Below, in pieces: positions 61,101 to 64,000 of a DNA stretch of 64,000 nucleotides. A program made the position numbers and the translations under genes. Source of the DNA: Norana najaformis (lineage: Eukaryota > Annelida > Clitellata > Crassiclitellata > Hormogastridae); assembly GCA_964023275.1 (NCBI GenBank), contig OZ029914.1, positions 32,061,351 to 32,125,350 of the forward strand, given 5' to 3'. The first letter of the stretch is position 1; every line of letters starts with the position of its first letter. Under the pieces are notes generated by a model that was not told the DNA's origin, did no database searches, and saw nothing but the letters and a program-made list of their open reading frames with translations.

Positions 61101-64000
61101 TCTTTCATTTGTTTATTCATTCATTCACTAATCAATCACCAGTGCAGTTCAAAGTAACCAATCTCAATTGACTACTTACACATTACGATAGAACATGCGT
61201 TGGTACATGTAGGCGTTTAGTCGTGAAGGTGTGTATTCGCCTTCAATTGCCAGGGCAGACGACTGTTGAAGAGCATGTGCACTCAGGATTGGCATATTCA
61301 TATCTGTAGAAGCACAACATAAATCAGTCAGCAAAAAGAAACAATAACGTACCAGTATTTTATCACTGTGTCTAGGGTTTGATTTCCAGTGTCACATGAA
61401 ACTGATAACTGAACCCACGCCTCAGATTCAGGTTTACTGACATTGCGCACGCTACAAGTGCTTTAAATAAATAAATAAAATAAACGTATGTATGTACACT
61501 GTAGAATCATTAAAATGCTCTTCGCTAAAACACGAGTTCGGGCATAGCAGAGTTGAGACAAGGATCCCGAAATTAGCTCACCTAAAGAAAATAAAACTAT
61601 CAGGACACAACATCGTTTTTAAGACAGTTCTTGATATGGCACCTAAAGACAGTTTTACAACAAGTTTCTGACGCACATAATACACATTCACCTGCAGGTA
61701 AATAACTAATAATAAATAATGTGAGAACTTCCATAGTACTATTGTGTTCTAATCTAATCTGGAAACTTCTGTAGCTCTATTACCATAATGCACAAGGCAT
61801 CAATCAATGGTCAGTTCCAAGCAAAGCTGCATTCCAAAACCACAGTCCACTGGACAGTCATGTAGTCAAGATCCACAAGGACCCAAGATTAAGACAGGTT
61901 AAGAAATTCTCAAAGGTTCAACTCATAAGAAAATTTGGACATCACATTACAATTATAGGTAGTAAACACTGCGAATAATAATAATAATAATTATAATGAT
62001 GGTGATGATGATTTACATAGCACCACAGCATGACCGAGGCCAAAAAGAAGGGTGCCACACATGAATACTTCTAAAACATTATGTGTAGCATTACATGTAA
62101 TGTAGTTAACTACTCACACTTTTCAGCCTGTTCCCTTTCTTTAGTAATGGGTTTAGTTTGTGTGAGCACACGCACAGCCTTAGCACCTTCGAGGTCTATA
62201 TAACTAATCTGGACCTGGAACGGCAGTTCCTCAGATTCGTTCACAAGAGGAACCGGGGCACGAGGAGGACGCTGGGGTGGCTTCTGCTCATCTGCAGCTG
62301 CCCCACTGCCACCCACTGCTTCGGTATCTCTGTCATCAGTTTTCTCTACACCTGAAATTTTTAAAAATTACAGTTCTATAAGCAACCGACAGAGGTCGAC
62401 GGAAAAAGGGTAGAACTGGGTTTACTCATGTGCGAGAGGGATCCTTGGGTTGAAGGACCATTCAGCCAAGGTTCAAAAATGACCACAACAATCCAGTGGC
62501 AGGACACATTTTTACAACATTTATCTGCTACATAATAAATATCATAAGTAGCACATAACTGTTTTAAAATCAAGCAAATTTGTACTGATGCCTTCAGTTT
62601 TTTAGTGCTAGTGTTTCTGCATGTGATCTTAAAACTGCGAACACAACATTTTTAAAAACACCTGGATATTTACATTCACTTTAATGCAAAGGTGATGCCT
62701 TCACATTAAACCACAAAGTGCTTTGCATTATTCAGAAGTACAAAATCATGCATATTGTAAGAAGTGTTACTATGCCAAAGTTCCATCTCACTGACATCAC
62801 TGAAGACTTTTAGCTACACCTGAACAGACTAGTTAGCACTGTAGACTAAACAAACTATCCTATACATTTTGAAGTGAAAAATCAGTAATCCCTGTTGCTA
62901 GAAGTTCCAGGCTGCTGCTTTAGTCTTTACACTACACAACTGACACAAGCAACAGAACTGTGCTGGGTATTTGCACTCTGGTAGCTTAAGAGTTGTGAAG
63001 TGCAGCACCAAGGATCCTAATTGCAGTAAATAAATCCAACTTTGCATCCCCAAAAGGTCCTTTTTTTTACGAATCCTCACCCTTTGCAGCATCCTGCTTT
63101 GAGCCCAATCGTCTTACACCATACTCGAAAGTGATTTCTGTTCCTTTAGTTACGTTTCCAACTTCCTTGACAGCCCGACTAGATCCTTCTGCCTCGTGAC
63201 GTATGTACCTAAGAAGCATATCGCAATTCTTTACACAGATCATTTTAATAAGCTCTAACATATCTTCATGTAATTACTCAAACAGATTTATCAAGATGTT
63301 AAGGTTGCTTGACTGAGTAGCAAGCGAGAGGAATTCATGCTAATGGTATATCCCGTCCATAATAAATCTTTAAAATTAAATAAGTACAACTCTCATTTGT
63401 CATCATAAAGCGAGGGATCTCCAATTATTAGGTCTTTCCCCCTTCCAAAGCTTTATCATGAATGACAAGTGCTGAATTACAAGGAAAAACTAAAGCACTT
63501 CATAGGGACCCGCTAGAAAATGACTTAATAGCGGTGCCTATTTGAGTGATTCTCTAAACTTCAAAACGAACCTCTAAACGATCAACAACCAGATATTATA
63601 AACCAGCAAGTGATTTTGTAATTAAAAACTGGGTTTTAACTTGAGAAAGCACCTGATGTGGCACAAAAGAAAATAATAAAAAAAAAGTTTCAGTATTAAC
63701 AAATCACAAAAATTTGCATGCAATTTATATGAAAAGATTCCTGTGCAAAATTAAAAACTAGGAAGGATCTGTTCCAACCACAGACTATATTATACCCTGC
63801 ACCTTTGACAGGTTCTTCAAAGGTGCCACACGAATACTAAGACATAAACAAACATCAATACCCTCAATATAATTAACTAATCAATTTTCAAACTGTTTGA
63901 TATACACTTGAACTTTGGTTAAATTGTTCAAATAATTTGGTTATGAAAATTCTGGAGACAGAAAGCCAGATGCACTCACAGGCCTTTGTGTACAATAAAA
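58197..64000 (-). CDS. Gene C: older paralogue of genes A and B, 3' part only
   Basis: Exons in order: 63081-63208, 62118-62351, 61180-61303, 60457-60541, 59853-59996, 58197-58304; the 5' part lies beyond the window. The first four match A exons 9-12 with the same phases: 'VGNVTKGTEITFEYGV', 'LPFQVQISYIDLEGAKAVRV' after a Pro-rich linker, 'MNMPILSAHALQQSSALAIE' and an 85-bp exon starting 'DDTARLHQYKAYSS'. Next is a 144-bp phase-0 exon with an acidic patch and alanine run ('ELDDYYEGEEE', then six Ala) that I cannot find in A or B. The final exon, 'VKAQRRRDCPDVLAQNAYIN' to a stop, aligns weakly with the start of A's last exon (QRR...A...Y) but is much shorter. Divergence from A/B is high, so C separated long before the A/B duplication. 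It is transcribed in the same direction and lies 5' of B, making a three-gene cluster. Confidence 0.8.
58405..58470 (-). mobile_element. Short LINE 3' end in the last intron of gene C
   Basis: Plus-strand text 'taattgtaattgtaaattt' then 'atatagcaccgtttcaagag' is the shared LINE 3' terminus with a short microsatellite tail. No protein-coding part remains. Confidence 0.6.
59027..59510 (-). mobile_element. CR1/L2-like LINE 3' fragment in the last intron of gene C
   Basis: The minus strand reads 'QSVLNCAARILANLPKFSHI', 'LHWLPIEKRIQFKILL', 'GLAPEYIRELL' and 'RDFSFVGPLLWNSLPQKF', the ORF2 C-terminal region, then a 3' end of the tatagcac type. The 5' end is truncated near 59510. Confidence 0.8.
61975..62070 (-). 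mobile_element. Short LINE 3' end in gene C
   Basis: (AAT)n followed by 'gatttacatagcaccacagc' and 'gaccgaggccaaaaagaagg'. It closely parallels the 3' end of the LINE nested in the gypsy element (24360-24425), so it belongs to the same LINE family. Confidence 0.65.
63209..64000. other. Intron of gene C running to the window edge
   Basis: No exon is recognised. By analogy with genes A and B the next upstream exon (the 107-bp exon 8 equivalent, 'VNIVDPQ') should lie beyond the window. Confidence 0.5.

Overview
The window is nuclear DNA of an invertebrate animal. Genes are split by short introns with GT-AG sites, and the sequence is AT-rich and crowded with microsatellites and metazoan repeats: CR1/L2-like LINEs, tRNA-derived SINEs, a Ty3/gypsy element of Mag/SURL type, a P-like THAP transposon and an hAT-like MITE. 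A marine invertebrate is likely, but the phylum cannot be fixed from sequence alone. No rRNA, true tRNA gene or CRISPR array is visible.

Layout. 1-1703 is a decayed DNA transposon and 2955-4052 a decayed LINE. 4101-30129 (copy A) and 32755-56922 (copy B) are two direct tandem copies of one unit, about 20.4-20.6 kb once later insertions are removed and roughly 97-98 % identical by eye. The junction between them (30130-32754) is filled exactly by a 2.6 kb DNA transposon with long inverted ends and an unfamiliar transposase-like protein. 56923-64000 is single copy and holds the 3' part of an older paralogue of the duplicated gene.

The only host genes seen are three copies of one family, all on the minus strand: gene A (4427-20217), gene B (33081-48777) and gene C (58197 to beyond the window end). 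Each combines a Sec23/24-type zinc ribbon split over two exons, a von Willebrand A (vWA) domain with MIDAS residues, and a C-terminal region. They resemble proteins annotated as circularly permutated Ras protein 1-like, but I find no GTPase motifs. A and B each have 13 recognisable coding exons with conserved boundaries. Amino-acid differences between A and B outnumber silent ones by about 33 to 8 (hand count), most densely in the last two exons.

After the duplication, copy A gained a 5.65 kb gypsy element with a LINE inserted in its 3' part, and copy B gained a 3.6 kb P-like transposon. For each insertion the sister copy keeps the empty site, so both target duplications can be read directly. 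Copy B also shows several minisatellite expansions and a 34-bp insertion copied from 460 bp away.
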